Source: Ezakiella sp.
GTDB taxonomy: Bacteria; Bacillota; Clostridia; Tissierellales; Peptoniphilaceae
Reading direction: 5' to 3'
NCBI GenBank assembly: GCA_022778715.1
Contig: JALFRW010000030.1
Location: forward strand, 186,001-250,000
Length of the DNA: 64,000 nucleotides
Part shown: piece by piece, positions 1 to 8,506 of the stretch
Numbering within the stretch: position 1 is the stretch's first letter
How the letters are laid out: each line of letters starts with the position of its first letter
Notes under the pieces: generated by a model
What the model saw: only the letters and a program-made list of their open reading frames with translations
What the model was told of the DNA's origin: nothing
Database searches by the model: none
Made by a program: the position numbers and the translations under genes

Positions 1-180
1 ACCTTCTGCAGCGATTCTTGAAGCTTTTTTCGCTGCCTTTGTGATTCCCTTTTCTCTCAAAAGGTCAATTGCTTTTTCAATATCACCATCTGTATCTTTA
101 AGTGCATTTCTGCAATCAAGCATACCGGCACCAGTTTTTTCTCTTAATTCTTTTACCATGCTCGCAGTTATTTCAGCCAT
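1..180 (-). CDS. tsf: Translation elongation factor Ts, N-terminal part (cut by window edge)
   Basis: Sixty codons are visible, running off the left edge of the window. The product begins [20 protein letters not shown] and continues with the DCRNALK segment, which is the UBA-like N-terminal domain that EF-Ts uses to contact EF-Tu. EF-Ts is the nucleotide exchange factor that recharges EF-Tu with GTP in the cytoplasm. The start ATG at 178-180 is preceded by an AGGTGG-type ribosome site. It lies 46 bases after rpsB, the normal rpsB-tsf order in bacteria, and is presumably cotranscribed from the rpsB promoter. The dimerisation and core domains are outside the window. Confidence 0.95.
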   Translation of the reverse strand, partial: MAEITASMVKELREKTGAGMLDCRNALKDTDGDIEKAIDLLREKGITKAAKKASRIAAEG

Positions 181-226
181 TGGAATTACCACCTTTCTGA
201 ATTATTAAATTAATTGATATTTATTA

Positions 227-1012
227 TTAATTATCTTTGTTTAAGAGCTTTTCGTCTTCCTTTTTTAAAGCTTCTTCCATACTTTCATTTGCTGCATCGT
301 CATCTTCATCTTCTACTAATGAATAAACTTCACCTTGCTTTGCTTCGATAACAGCATTTGCAATTGTTTCTGTTATAAGTTTTACAGCTCTGATTGCATC
401 ATCGTTGCCCGGGATTGGGTAATCCAACTCTTCCGGGTTGCAATTAGTATCAACTATACCAACAACCGGAATTCCGAGTTTATGAGCTTCTAATACAGCA
501 TTTCTTTCTTTTTTAGGGTCAACAACGAATAAGCATTGTGGAATACCTTCCATGTTTTTGATTCCGCCTAAGAATTTTTCAAGACGCTCTCTTTCATGTT
601 TTAATTTGATAACTTCAACTTTTGGAAGGATATCAAATGTTCCATTTTCTTCCATTTCTTCTAATTCAAACAACCTATCTATTCTAGTTTTGATTGTTTG
701 ATAGTTTGTGAGCATACCCCCCAACCATCTTTGGTTAACAAATGGCATTTCGCATCTCTTTGCTTCGCTTTCAACAGCTTCTTGAGCTTGTTTTTTTGTA
801 CCAACGAATAGAACTGTTCCACCGTTTTCTACAATATCCTTAACGAAAGCATATGCTTCTTCAACTTTTTTAACTGTCTTTTGTAAATCAATGATATAGA
901 TTCCATTTCTTTCAGTAAAAATGTACTCTGCCATCTTAGGGTCCCATCTTCTTGTTTGGTGTCCAAAGTGAACACCGGCTTCTAATAAGCTTTTCATAGT
1001 AATTACGCTCAT
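227..1012 (-). CDS. rpsB: 30S ribosomal protein S2
   Basis: The 261-residue product is ribosomal protein S2, a late-assembling protein of the small subunit that helps anchor S1 or the mRNA platform. The family signature is clear at the N terminus ([20 protein letters not shown]), followed by the typical [14 protein letters not shown] and [11 protein letters not shown] segments. The frame is open 16 codons further upstream, but the ATG at 1010-1012 is preceded at good spacing by GGAGGTG, so the shorter start is chosen. The acidic tail (residues about 225-261) is long and rich in Glu and Asp. It leads into tsf. Confidence 0.97.
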   Translation of the reverse strand: MSVITMKSLLEAGVHFGHQTRRWDPKMAEYIFTERNGIYIIDLQKTVKKVEEAYAFVKDIVENGGTVLFVGTKKQAQEAVESEAKRCEMPFVNQRWLGGMLTNYQTIKTRIDRLFELEEMEENGTFDILPKVEVIKLKHERERLEKFLGGIKNMEGIPQCLFVVDPKKERNAVLEAHKLGIPVVGIVDTNCNPEELDYPIPGNDDAIRAVKLITETIANAVIEAKQGEVYSLVEDEDDDAANESMEEALKKEDEKLLNKDN

Positions 1013-1104
1013 ATTACACCTCCGGTTTATTCTTCCGCATTCATCGCATACGCTGGACAACCAATTGGCAACCTTCAGCGCATCAGAATGCGTGGCTAAT
1101 TACA
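1013..1104 (-). promoter_or_regulatory. rpsB 5' leader, candidate autoregulatory region
   Basis: About 92 bases separate the predicted transcription start from the rpsB ATG. The stretch is clearly more GC-rich than neighbouring intergenic DNA and carries short self-complementary blocks (CGCTG with CAGCG, CGCATTC near GATGCG). Several rpsB genes are autoregulated by S2 through leader RNA; that this leader does so is inference, and no Rfam family was assigned. Confidence 0.3.
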
Positions 1105-1110
1105 GAAATG

Positions 1111-1139
1111 ATTATATCATAAAATATAATCATTTGCAA
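1111..1139 (-). promoter_or_regulatory. Sigma-A promoter of rpsB-tsf
   Basis: On the minus strand the sequence reads TTGCAA, 17 bases, TATAAT, a near-consensus vegetative promoter placed about 100 bases upstream of rpsB. Confidence 0.75.
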
Positions 1140-1184
1140 GTAAAAAAAACTTTTAGTTCATTAAGAAATAATCTTTATATATAA

Positions 1185-1403
1185 CTATTTTAATTTTTTA
1201 AATGTTCCAGTGCCATCCAGATCGAAAACTTCATATAAAGTTAAATTGAAAGCCTTTGCAATTTCATTTGCAAGTTTCAGACTAGGAACACATTTGCAAT
1301 TTTCTATCTTACTAATGCTAATCCTGGAAACACCTACCATTTCTGATAAATCAACCTGTGATAATTTTCTTTTTCGTCTCAATTGTGCCATTATATTATT
1401 CAT
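1185..1403 (-). CDS. Small HTH-type transcriptional regulator (XRE/HTH_3 family)
   Basis: A 72-residue protein made almost entirely of one helix-turn-helix domain of the Cro/C1 (XRE) type: LRRKRKLSQVDLSEMVGVSR is the first two helices and ISKIENCKCVPSL the recognition helix and following turn. Such proteins bind operators as dimers. The open frame reaches further to a TTG, but that TTG lies inside the GGAGGG ribosome site, so the ATG at 1401-1403 is used. The gene stands alone between rpsB and hpt, with no partner toxin, phage gene or obvious target operator. Its regulon cannot be guessed from the window. Family confident, role unknown. Confidence 0.85.
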   Translation of the reverse strand: MNNIMAQLRRKRKLSQVDLSEMVGVSRISISKIENCKCVPSLKLANEIAKAFNLTLYEVFDLDGTGTFKKLK

Positions 1404-1428
1404 ATGTCCCTCCAAAAATTATAATTGA

Positions 1429-1710
1429 CAAGCATTTAATATTAAAATCAAAAACTTAATAAAATTTAATAAGCAAATCACTAGACCTTAATCCCATAAG
1501 AAAAAAATATAATAATTTCCTTAAAATTCTCATAGTAAATTATAATACATCAATTAAATGAAAATATCAATGATATTATAGTAGAATTTCAGCTCAAATA
1601 TTTAAGCGAACCTATTAATTATTTTTATGTAAATCTAAATTCATAAAAATTTTTGAATTTTATTATTAATATTTTCATAAAATGTATTATTTTACGATTT
1701 ATATTTAAGA
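1429..1710. other. Non-coding AT-rich stretch
   Basis: No ORF, RNA gene or convincing structured element was recognised. A TATAAT-like hexamer lies just upstream of the HTH gene but without a good -35 element. Confidence 0.5.
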
Positions 1711-1739
1711 GAAAAAAGTAGACGCCATTAACGCCCACT
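1711..1739 (-). terminator. Rho-independent terminator after hpt
   Basis: An eight-pair stem (AGTGGGCG with CGTCTACT, two G-U pairs) with a seven-base loop is followed on the minus strand by six T residues, directly downstream of the hpt stop codon. Confidence 0.75.
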
Positions 1740-1746
1740 TGAATCT

Positions 1747-2277
1747 CTACTCTTCGCCCTCTTCTTTTTCGAAAACGAATATATATGGGATATTTCTGTA
1801 GAAATTTTGATAATCTAATCCGTATCCCACGATAAACAAATCTTCTACCTTAAAACCCGTGAAATCCGGCTGAATATCTTCCACTCGTCTTGACGGCTTG
1901 TCAAGCATAGTACAAACTTTTATAGAAGCCGGGCTCTTGCTTAGCATAAACTCTTTAACCTTTAAAAGAGTTTTGCCGGTGTCGATAATATCATCAACCA
2001 GCAGCACATCTTTGCCTTTCACATCAGTTCTAATGTCGTTTAAAATGTTTACATTTCCCGAAGTGGTGTCGCTAAAACCATAACTACTTGTTGTTAAAAA
2101 ATCCATTTCAACCGGAAACTTGAATTTTTTAACAAGGTCCATTGCAAACACTACCCCACCTCTTAAAAGCGGAATTACAACAACTTCTTTGCCTGAATAA
2201 ACTTTGTTTAGCTCGTCAGCAAGCTCTCCAACTCTTCGCTCAATCTCCTCTTCTTTAAATAAAACTACCCTCTTCAT
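1747..2277 (-). CDS. hpt: Hypoxanthine (guanine) phosphoribosyltransferase
   Basis: The 176-residue protein salvages hypoxanthine and guanine to IMP and GMP using PRPP. The diagnostic PRPP-binding loop is VLLVDDIIDTGKT at about residues 92-104, preceded by the IPLLRGGVVFAMDL segment typical of type I phosphoribosyltransferases. Length fits the bacterial Hpt family. The start ATG overlaps the valS stop codon by four bases, so it is translationally coupled to valS and ended by the terminator at 1711-1739. Confidence 0.93.
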   Translation of the reverse strand: MKRVVLFKEEEIERRVGELADELNKVYSGKEVVVIPLLRGGVVFAMDLVKKFKFPVEMDFLTTSSYGFSDTTSGNVNILNDIRTDVKGKDVLLVDDIIDTGKTLLKVKEFMLSKSPASIKVCTMLDKPSRRVEDIQPDFTGFKVEDLFIVGYGLDYQNFYRNIPYIFVFEKEEGEE

Positions 2278-4916
2278 AGTACACTTTCAATGTCCTTTAA
2301 GCTTTGCTTTGTAGTTTCCTCCAAACTTTTATATGAAAACAGCTTTTCTCTTTCCTTTGCAACAACATTTTCCGGTGCATTTTTTGTAAAGCCTTCATTT
2401 GAAAGTTTCTTTTCCAAGCGAGCAATTTCTTCTTTGTATTTTTCAATTTTTTCGCTTAAAACTTGCTTTTCCTTGTTCAAGTCAATGAGTTCTTTTAGTG
2501 GCATATACAAGTCCAGATTAGGAATTGAAGCTTTTAAATATTCAGCAGCATTTAAATTGTTGTCACCTTTTTTTATTTCTGTGATTTTAATCAAAGAACC
2601 TATGATAGCTTCATTTTCAGAAATTCTTTCCACAAGTTTGTCGTCGCCAACTAAATATAACGCGCTCTTCTTGGATGCTTCGATATTTCTTAAGCTCTTT
2701 GCATTTCTAACTTCTTTTATTAAATCTTTAATCTTTTCAACAGTTTCAAAAGCATTTCTCTTGTCGTCTATTTTTATAACTTCCGGCCATTTTGAAATTA
2801 TCAAGAATTCCTCTTCTCTATTAGGTATTGCTTGATAAATTTCTTCTGTTATAAAAGGCATAATAGGGTGAAGCATCTTGAGCGAACATACAAGTACATA
2901 TAAAAGCACACTTTTTGTATTTGCTTTAACCCCTTTGTCATCTCCATATAAAGCAGGCTTTGAAAATTCGATGTAATAATCACAAAAATCTTCCCAAATA
3001 AAATTGTTGATTCTTTCGCAAGCAAGACCCACTTCGTATTTAGCCAAATTGTTGTTCACATCTTTGATTGCTTCGTTTAGTTTTTCCAAAATCCATATAT
3101 CTTTATCTTCAAGCAAATCTTTGTCAAAATTCATTGTGTCTAAATCAGTTAGATTCATAAGCACATATCTGGATGCGTTCCAAACTTTATTTGCAAAATT
3201 TCTTGATGCTTCTACTCTTTTTTCGTCAAAACGCATATCATTTCCAGGGCTATTTCCGGTAACCATATTAAATCTTAATGCATCTGCACCATATTTATCG
3301 ATAATTACAAGCGGATCTATACCATTTCCTAAAGATTTACTCATCTTTCTACCTTGAATATCTCTCACAAGTCCAGTGATAAGCACATCCTTAAATGGAA
3401 TTTCGCCCATATGATATACACTTGAGAATGTCATTCTGATTATCCAGAAAAACAAAATATCATACGCTGTTACAATCAAATCCGTTGGGAAGAATGTCTT
3501 TAAATCTTCCGCATCTTTGTCTGGCCAGCCGAGTGTACCAAATGGCCACAATGCTGATGAAAACCATGTGTCAAGCGTATCTTGATCGTGGTGTAAATGA
3601 GTACTGCCACATTTTTCACACTTTGTCGGTTCAGTTTTTTGCACATTAATATGCCCACAATCTTCGCAATACCAAGCCGGAATCTGATGTCCCCACCAAA
3701 GTTGGCGTGAAATACACCAATCACGTAAATTTTCCAGCCAGTTTCTATAAATCTTTTCAAATCTCTTTGGATAAAAATTCGGTTCCCCTTTATCCAGTTT
3801 TTCTAATGTTGCTTTTGCAAGAGTTTCCATCTTAACAAACCATTGCTTTGAAAGCATCGGTTCCACAACAGTGTCGCACCTTGAGCAGTGCCCAACAGAG
3901 TTTAAATGTTTTTTTTCGCTAACCAAAAGACCGAGGTCTTTTAAATCAGCTAAAATTTGTTTTCTAGCTTCATATCTGTCCATGCCCGCGTACTTTCCGG
4001 CATTGTCAGCCATTTTAGCTGCTTCAGTTATCACTTGGCATTGACCAAGATTGTGTCTTTCGCCCACTTCAAAGTCATTAGGGTCATGTGAAGGAGTGAT
4101 TTTAACAACTCCCGTACCAAATTCCATATCCACATAATCGTCTGCAATAATTGGAATTTCTCTCTCAACTAGCGGCAATTTAACCTTTTTGCCAATGATA
4201 TCCTTATATCTGTCGTCAGCCGGGTTTACAGCAACGGCAAGGTCACCAAGCATTGTCTCAGGTCGTGTAGTCGCGATTACAACACCGCCTTTACTATCTA
4301 CAAATGGATACATTATTTCCCAAATTTTACTTTCACTGTCCTCATGTTCAACCTCAGCATCCGATAACGCCGTCTTGCAATTTGGACACCAGTTAATAAT
4401 CCTGTCTCCGCGATAAATCAAACCGTCATTATATAGATTGCAAAAAGCCTCATTCACAGCTTCAGTGAAATGTTCACTAAGTGTAAAAGTTTTTCTACTC
4501 CAATCCGGGCTAAATCCCATCTTTTTTAATTGGTTTTCGATATTTCCTCCATAAAGTCGAGTCCATTCCCAAGCCTCTTTCAAGAAACCTTCTCGACCAA
4601 GCTCTTCCTTTGTATGACCTTCGTTTTTAATTTTATTTACAACTCTAGCCTCAGTTGCAATGCTGGCATGGTCTGTTCCCGGAAGCCACAAAGCTCTATA
4701 TCCTTGCATTCTCTTATATCTGATATAAATATCTTGCAAAGTGTACATTGAATGCCCCAAATGCAAATTTGCAGTAACATTTGGTGGAGGCATCATAATT
4801 GTGTAAGGTTTACCATTTGAATTTACATCTGGACTAAACAAATTATTTTCGGTCCACATATCATATATTCTGTCCTCAAAATCATGAGGATCGTATTTTG
4901 CATCTAACTCTTTCAT
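2274..4916 (-). CDS. valS: Valyl-tRNA synthetase
   Basis: An 880-residue class I synthetase that charges tRNA-Val. The HIGH-type motif is HLGH at residues 52-55 after PPPNVTAN, and the KMSKS loop is at about 524-528. The CP1 editing domain lies between them (TTRPETMLGDLAVAVNP near residue 215), with two CxxC zinc motifs around residues 415-440. The last 70 residues form the charged coiled-coil arm typical of ValRS. A strong promoter precedes it. No T-box motif was found in the upstream 500 bases, although many Firmicute valS genes have one. Hpt follows with a four-base overlap. Confidence 0.97.
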   Translation of the reverse strand: MKELDAKYDPHDFEDRIYDMWTENNLFSPDVNSNGKPYTIMMPPPNVTANLHLGHSMYTLQDIYIRYKRMQGYRALWLPGTDHASIATEARVVNKIKNEGHTKEELGREGFLKEAWEWTRLYGGNIENQLKKMGFSPDWSRKTFTLSEHFTEAVNEAFCNLYNDGLIYRGDRIINWCPNCKTALSDAEVEHEDSESKIWEIMYPFVDSKGGVVIATTRPETMLGDLAVAVNPADDRYKDIIGKKVKLPLVEREIPIIADDYVDMEFGTGVVKITPSHDPNDFEVGERHNLGQCQVITEAAKMADNAGKYAGMDRYEARKQILADLKDLGLLVSEKKHLNSVGHCSRCDTVVEPMLSKQWFVKMETLAKATLEKLDKGEPNFYPKRFEKIYRNWLENLRDWCISRQLWWGHQIPAWYCEDCGHINVQKTEPTKCEKCGSTHLHHDQDTLDTWFSSALWPFGTLGWPDKDAEDLKTFFPTDLIVTAYDILFFWIIRMTFSSVYHMGEIPFKDVLITGLVRDIQGRKMSKSLGNGIDPLVIIDKYGADALRFNMVTGNSPGNDMRFDEKRVEASRNFANKVWNASRYVLMNLTDLDTMNFDKDLLEDKDIWILEKLNEAIKDVNNNLAKYEVGLACERINNFIWEDFCDYYIEFSKPALYGDDKGVKANTKSVLLYVLVCSLKMLHPIMPFITEEIYQAIPNREEEFLIISKWPEVIKIDDKRNAFETVEKIKDLIKEVRNAKSLRNIEASKKSALYLVGDDKLVERISENEAIIGSLIKITEIKKGDNNLNAAEYLKASIPNLDLYMPLKELIDLNKEKQVLSEKIEKYKEEIARLEKKLSNEGFTKNAPENVVAKEREKLFSYKSLEETTKQSLKDIESVL

Positions 4917-4948
4917 TGTTCACCTTCCGAAAAATAATACTTAAAGTA

Positions 4949-4977
4949 ATTATACCAAAGAGAGATAAAAAAATCAA
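4949..4977 (-). promoter_or_regulatory. Sigma-A promoter of valS-hpt
   Basis: Minus strand reads TTGATT, 17 bases, TATAAT; the transcript would start about 25-30 bases before the valS ATG, which has a GGAAGGTG ribosome site. The short leader excludes a T-box. Confidence 0.7.
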
Positions 4978-5028
4978 AAAATTGCAGAATTTATCGTACA
5001 ACAATTAATAATCTCGCAAAAATTCCGC

Positions 5029-5315
5029 TTAATTAATTCTATTAAACCTTTTTTCCAAAAGTATTCTAAAAATTGAATAACCAAGAGACGTGAGAATTAC
5101 ACCAACTGCAAAAAATTATAATACCATAAAATAATCCATTTCCATATAAAAAATGAACCAACCCCTCATTAAAAGTAGCGGATAAACAGTGTAAAGTATA
5201 ATTATAAAATGCGCAAATAATTTCTTAAAAATTTACGCTTCTCAATATTATAAAAATGAGTCTGAACAAAAAATTGCAATAATCTTACAAAGATAATTAC
5301 CTTAACTTAAAATAC
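5029..5315 (-). pseudogene. Decayed membrane protein remnant, acyltransferase-3-like
   Basis: Reading the minus strand gives hydrophobic protein-like stretches in shifting frames: RKFLRNYLRIL near 5200-5240, then after a frameshift FIIILYTVYPLLLMRGWF, then past an in-frame TAA the piece VGVILTSLGYSIFRILLEKR ending at a stop at 5029. The LLEKRF ending and the preceding helix resemble C termini of acyltransferase family 3 membrane proteins, and the first piece resembles their FLKKYLKRI segment. At least one frameshift, one nonsense codon and a large internal deletion are implied. Family assignment is tentative; that it is coding debris is more certain. The rest of 4980-5470 holds nothing recognisable. 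Confidence 0.4.
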
Positions 5316-5476
5316 TAAAATTTCTTAAGAACAGTTAATTTAAGCCGTTTTACAAGTGTTCTAAAACTTATTCCCAATTATTATGTATAAATTATTAAAT
5401 TGTGTACTTAAACCATTTTAATATTTTTAATAATTAGCAATTATAAATAATGAAATATTCCGTACTTTTTTAGCAT

Positions 5477-5506
5477 AAAAATAAGAGCAGCTTAAAAAGC
5501 GCTCTT
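5477..5506 (-). terminator. Rho-independent terminator after ssrA
   Basis: Minus strand AAGAGC-G-CTT, short loop, AAG-CT-GCTCTT followed by a T-rich run, seven bases beyond the tmRNA CCA end. Confidence 0.8.
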
Positions 5507-5513
5507 TTTTGTT

Positions 5514-5865
5514 TGGTGGAGATGAGGAGAGTCGAACTCCTGTCCAAAAAAACTGCGAAATAGACATCTCCGAGTGCAGTTGATTTTAGATACCTCACAT
5601 TATAAAATCAACAAAATTCGTGCAAGGCCGCTTTTATTAATCTAGATGGTTAAAAGCATCGCCAAATAGATCCCTCGTGTTTAATTAGTTAGATCTCTTT
5701 TTCCGTACGAGAAATAGGTCCAAGAGATTTGCCGCAATTAAGCAGCGTATGCAAAATTATTATTATTTTCTGCGTTTAATTTAGTTGCTCTTTTTTAACG
5801 TAGTTTCGCGAACTACGACTCGCTTTCTATTCCACCGGTAATCCTGTCGAAACCATTACATCCCC
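5514..5865 (-). ncRNA. ssrA: tmRNA (transfer-messenger RNA)
   Basis: About 352 bases. The 5' end reads GGGGATGTAATGGTTTCGAC and the 3' end carries the T-arm-like GGAGTTCGACTCTCC block followed by CACCA, which together form the alanyl-tRNA-like domain with the invariant GGTTTCGAC. The messenger part lies at 5738-5773 and encodes the proteolysis tag. tmRNA rescues ribosomes stalled on broken mRNA together with SmpB, whose gene is 35 bases upstream. The tRNA-like 3' end is fully encoded, including CCA. No disruption by an integrated element is seen. Confidence 0.96.
5738..5773 (-). other. tmRNA tag reading frame (AENNNNFAYAA)
   Basis: Inside ssrA, the resume codon GCA starts the short frame AENNNNFAYAA followed by TAA. 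It ends in the YAA-type hydrophobic tail recognised by ClpXP-like proteases and has the AENNN start common in Firmicutes. Confidence 0.85.
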
Positions 5866-5900
5866 AATTTCGTATATTTTAACATTTTTTGTGTTTTAAG

Positions 5901-6350
5901 TCAATATTTCATTCTGTCCAGCGAGCGTTTAATGTCTCTTTCTTTTATAGATTCGCGTTTGTCATGAAGCTTTTTGCCTCGAGCAAGCGCAATTTCAATT
6001 TTTATTAGTCTGCCTTTTGTGTAGAGAGAAATTGGAATAAGAGCTAGTCCCTTTTCGTTTACTTGTGTACTAATTTTTATAATTTCTCTTTTATTTAGGA
6101 GTAGTCTTCTGTCTCGAACAGGATCAACATTAAATAGATTGCCTTCTTTATATGGGGAAATATGCATGCCTTTCACGAATATTTCTCCATTTGTAATTAA
6201 ACAATAAGCTTCTTTGAGGTTTGCTTTTCCCTCTCTTATACTTTTTACTTCTGTGCCTTTTAGTTCAATTCCGGCTTCATACGTTTTTTCAATAAAGTAT
6301 TCGTGTCTTGCTTTCCTGTTTTGAGCTAAAATTTTTGTTTCGTTATTCAT
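5901..6350 (-). CDS. smpB: SsrA-binding protein SmpB
   Basis: A 149-residue protein that binds the tRNA-like domain of tmRNA and delivers it to stalled ribosomes. The family core is visible: NRKARHEYFIEKTYEAGIEL, GTEVKSIREGKANLKEAY and the basic tail beginning GKKLHDKRESIKERDI that enters the empty mRNA channel. Length matches the family. The start ATG overlaps the rnr stop codon by one base, and ssrA follows directly, so RNase R, SmpB and tmRNA form one functional and probably transcriptional unit. Confidence 0.97.
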   Translation of the reverse strand: MNNETKILAQNRKARHEYFIEKTYEAGIELKGTEVKSIREGKANLKEAYCLITNGEIFVKGMHISPYKEGNLFNVDPVRDRRLLLNKREIIKISTQVNEKGLALIPISLYTKGRLIKIEIALARGKKLHDKRESIKERDIKRSLDRMKY

Positions 6351-8422
6351 TAATCCTCCATTAGTTTGAAGTCGATTTCGAGCCTTGTTAGATTTACATT
6401 TGTTACCTTAACTTTTACCGGTGTGCCGATTTCGTAGGTTTTATTGTCGGTCAGTGTTCTTGCTGTCATATTTTTTTCATTGAACTCGTAGCTGGAGATA
6501 AATTCATCATCGCAAACTAGTCCTTCAACAGTATTTTCTAATTTTACAAATATCCCAAATTCAGTGATGCCGGAAACTTTTCCGTCAAATTCTTCATACA
6601 AGTGTTTTTTCATGAATTCGCATTTTTTCATTTGGTCTGCTTCTCTTTCTAATTCCACAATTTTCTTTTCTCGCATAGTGGAATTTAAAGCGATATTTTT
6701 TGCATTTTCTCTGAAATACGACATGTTCTTCTTGCCAAGTTCTCCTTTTATAATTTGCGAAATAACTCTGTGAATGAACAAATCAGGATAACGTCTTATT
6801 GGCGAAGTAAAATGAGAGTAGTTTTCAAGAGCAAGTGCAAAGTGACCGACATTCTCCTCAGAATATTCCGCTTTCATCATAGAGCGCAAGATGATATCGT
6901 TTATTCTTTCAAACGAAGGTAGTTTTTCTTCAGCTTCCAAGATTTCTTGAATTGTTTTTGCTGAAAGATGGTCCGGCACACTAATTCCAAATGGGCGCAA
7001 AAGCGTTTTCATAGATTCTAACTTTTCATCTGACGGGCTTTCGTGTATTCTGTAAATAAACGGCACGTCCATTTGAATATATTTGTTTGCAACCAGTCTA
7101 TTTGTTATAATCATCATTTCTTCAATAATAGATTCGCCTTCAATGTGCGGATTTTTAATTACATCTATAACTTGGTTTGAATTGTCTAAAATGAATTTCG
7201 GTTCATCTGACAAAAAATTTATTGATCCTCTTTCGTGTGCTTGTTTTTTTAGAATTTTATAAACTTCTAGTGCGTCATAAAGAAAACTTTTTGTCTTTTC
7301 ATCATAATCGTCGTTTGAACCTTCTGTAAAAAGCATATTTACACCGTTATATGTGAGCCTGTGGTCTGAATTTATCATAGCTTTATCTAGGCTAATAAGC
7401 TTTGGCAAATTGTTTTTTTCCACTTTAATGTGAGCGCTAATAGTATATCTGTCTTCATTTGGATTTAATGAACAAACTCCATTAGATAGTGCTTCTGGAA
7501 GCATTGGAATGGTAAGTCCCGGCAAATAAATACTAAAATATCTTCTCTTTGCTTCAATGTCTATTGGCGAACCGTCTTTAACATAGTTACTCACGTCCGC
7601 TATGTGTACATACAAATCATAGGAATCGTCACTGTTTTTTACCACGCTAATTGCGTCATCAAAATCCTTTGCATCATCTCCATCAATTGTAACTGTGAAT
7701 AAATCCCGATAATCCACTCTGTTTGCCAACCTGATATCTTCTCTTGCAACTTCATTTGCATATTTTATCACATCTTTTGGAAAAGCAAGTGGTAAATCAT
7801 ATTCGCTAACGAGTGTTTTTAAATCGGTGTAGATGTCTCCATTTGGACAAACATATTCCGCCACTTCACCGGTGTAAAACTTCTTCTTTTTATTAAATTT
7901 ATTTAGCTTAACCTTGTATTTGCCATCCTTTAGCTTCATGCCCTTTGGAAAATCTGAAATCATAATTGGATATGGAAAATCTTTAGGTGGAATGAGCTGA
8001 TATTTGTTTTTAACAATATTCATGTGACAAACCACATATTTGTCACTTTTATTTAAAATCTTAACTACACGGGCAACAGTACGTCCTTCGCCACGTTCTA
8101 TTTGTGATATAATGACTTCATCACCATCAGTAGCACCATTATTGTCATTTCCTGGAATAAAGTATTCCACACCATCTGTGGTCTTTACAAATCCGTAGTC
8201 GTATTTAGTTTCAGAAAAAATCCCCTTCATCATCTTGGAACTTCCGAGCTTTAGGTATCCATTTCTGTCCACACTAATCGTTCCTTCTTCGCTCATTTGT
8301 TTTATATTTTTATTAAAATCTTTTTTCTCGTATTTAGTAATTTTTAATTTATTCCTTAAATCCACAATTGTGAGTTTTTTATTCTGGCTTATCTCTTCTA
8401 TAATTTTCTCTTTAATTTTCAT
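6350..8422 (-). CDS. rnr: Ribonuclease R
   Basis: A 690-residue 3'-to-5' exoribonuclease that degrades structured RNA, including tmRNA-rescued transcripts. The order is an N-terminal winged-helix region (residues 1-60), cold-shock-like OB domains (about 65-220), the RNB catalytic domain with the acidic cluster DGDDAKDFDDAIS at about 252-264, and a C-terminal S1 domain (VSGITEFGIFVKLENTVEGL). The frame is open 56 codons further upstream, but that part overlaps the ddl terminator and is not protein-like; MKIKEKIIEEIS after AAGGAG at 8420-8422 is the natural start. No lysine-rich C-terminal tail is present. Confidence 0.95.
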   Translation of the reverse strand: MKIKEKIIEEISQNKKLTIVDLRNKLKITKYEKKDFNKNIKQMSEEGTISVDRNGYLKLGSSKMMKGIFSETKYDYGFVKTTDGVEYFIPGNDNNGATDGDEVIISQIERGEGRTVARVVKILNKSDKYVVCHMNIVKNKYQLIPPKDFPYPIMISDFPKGMKLKDGKYKVKLNKFNKKKKFYTGEVAEYVCPNGDIYTDLKTLVSEYDLPLAFPKDVIKYANEVAREDIRLANRVDYRDLFTVTIDGDDAKDFDDAISVVKNSDDSYDLYVHIADVSNYVKDGSPIDIEAKRRYFSIYLPGLTIPMLPEALSNGVCSLNPNEDRYTISAHIKVEKNNLPKLISLDKAMINSDHRLTYNGVNMLFTEGSNDDYDEKTKSFLYDALEVYKILKKQAHERGSINFLSDEPKFILDNSNQVIDVIKNPHIEGESIIEEMMIITNRLVANKYIQMDVPFIYRIHESPSDEKLESMKTLLRPFGISVPDHLSAKTIQEILEAEEKLPSFERINDIILRSMMKAEYSEENVGHFALALENYSHFTSPIRRYPDLFIHRVISQIIKGELGKKNMSYFRENAKNIALNSTMREKKIVELEREADQMKKCEFMKKHLYEEFDGKVSGITEFGIFVKLENTVEGLVCDDEFISSYEFNEKNMTARTLTDNKTYEIGTPVKVKVTNVNLTRLEIDFKLMED

Positions 8423-8472
8423 AAAATTACTCCTTACAAGATAATATACCCTATTTTGTGTAAAATATGCAT

Positions 8473-8506
8473 AAAAAAAGGCTAAGCTCAAACTAGAGTT
8501 TTGAGC
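8473..8506 (-). terminator. Rho-independent terminator overlapping the ddl stop codon
   Basis: The stem GCTCAAA(A)CT with AGTTTGAGC is formed by the last ddl codons and stop, followed on the minus strand by TTAGCC and seven T. The ddl TAG lies within the hairpin. Confidence 0.75.

Noticed and set aside
2290-2835. A 181-codon plus-strand frame opposite valS
   Set aside because: It is antisense to the conserved valS tail, is Ser/Phe/Leu-rich as expected of a reverse-complement shadow and has no ribosome site. Similar plus-strand frames opposite hpt, rnr, ddl, murF, hppA, rpoD, floA, dnaK and aspS were dropped for the same reason.
4917-5028. Possible T-box riboswitch for valS
   Set aside because: No TGGNACCGCG-type antiterminator or specifier loop is present and the predicted leader is only about 30 bases.
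5901-6350. Frameshift in smpB or rnr
   Set aside because: Both proteins align end to end with their families; the one-base overlap is a normal TAATG junction.
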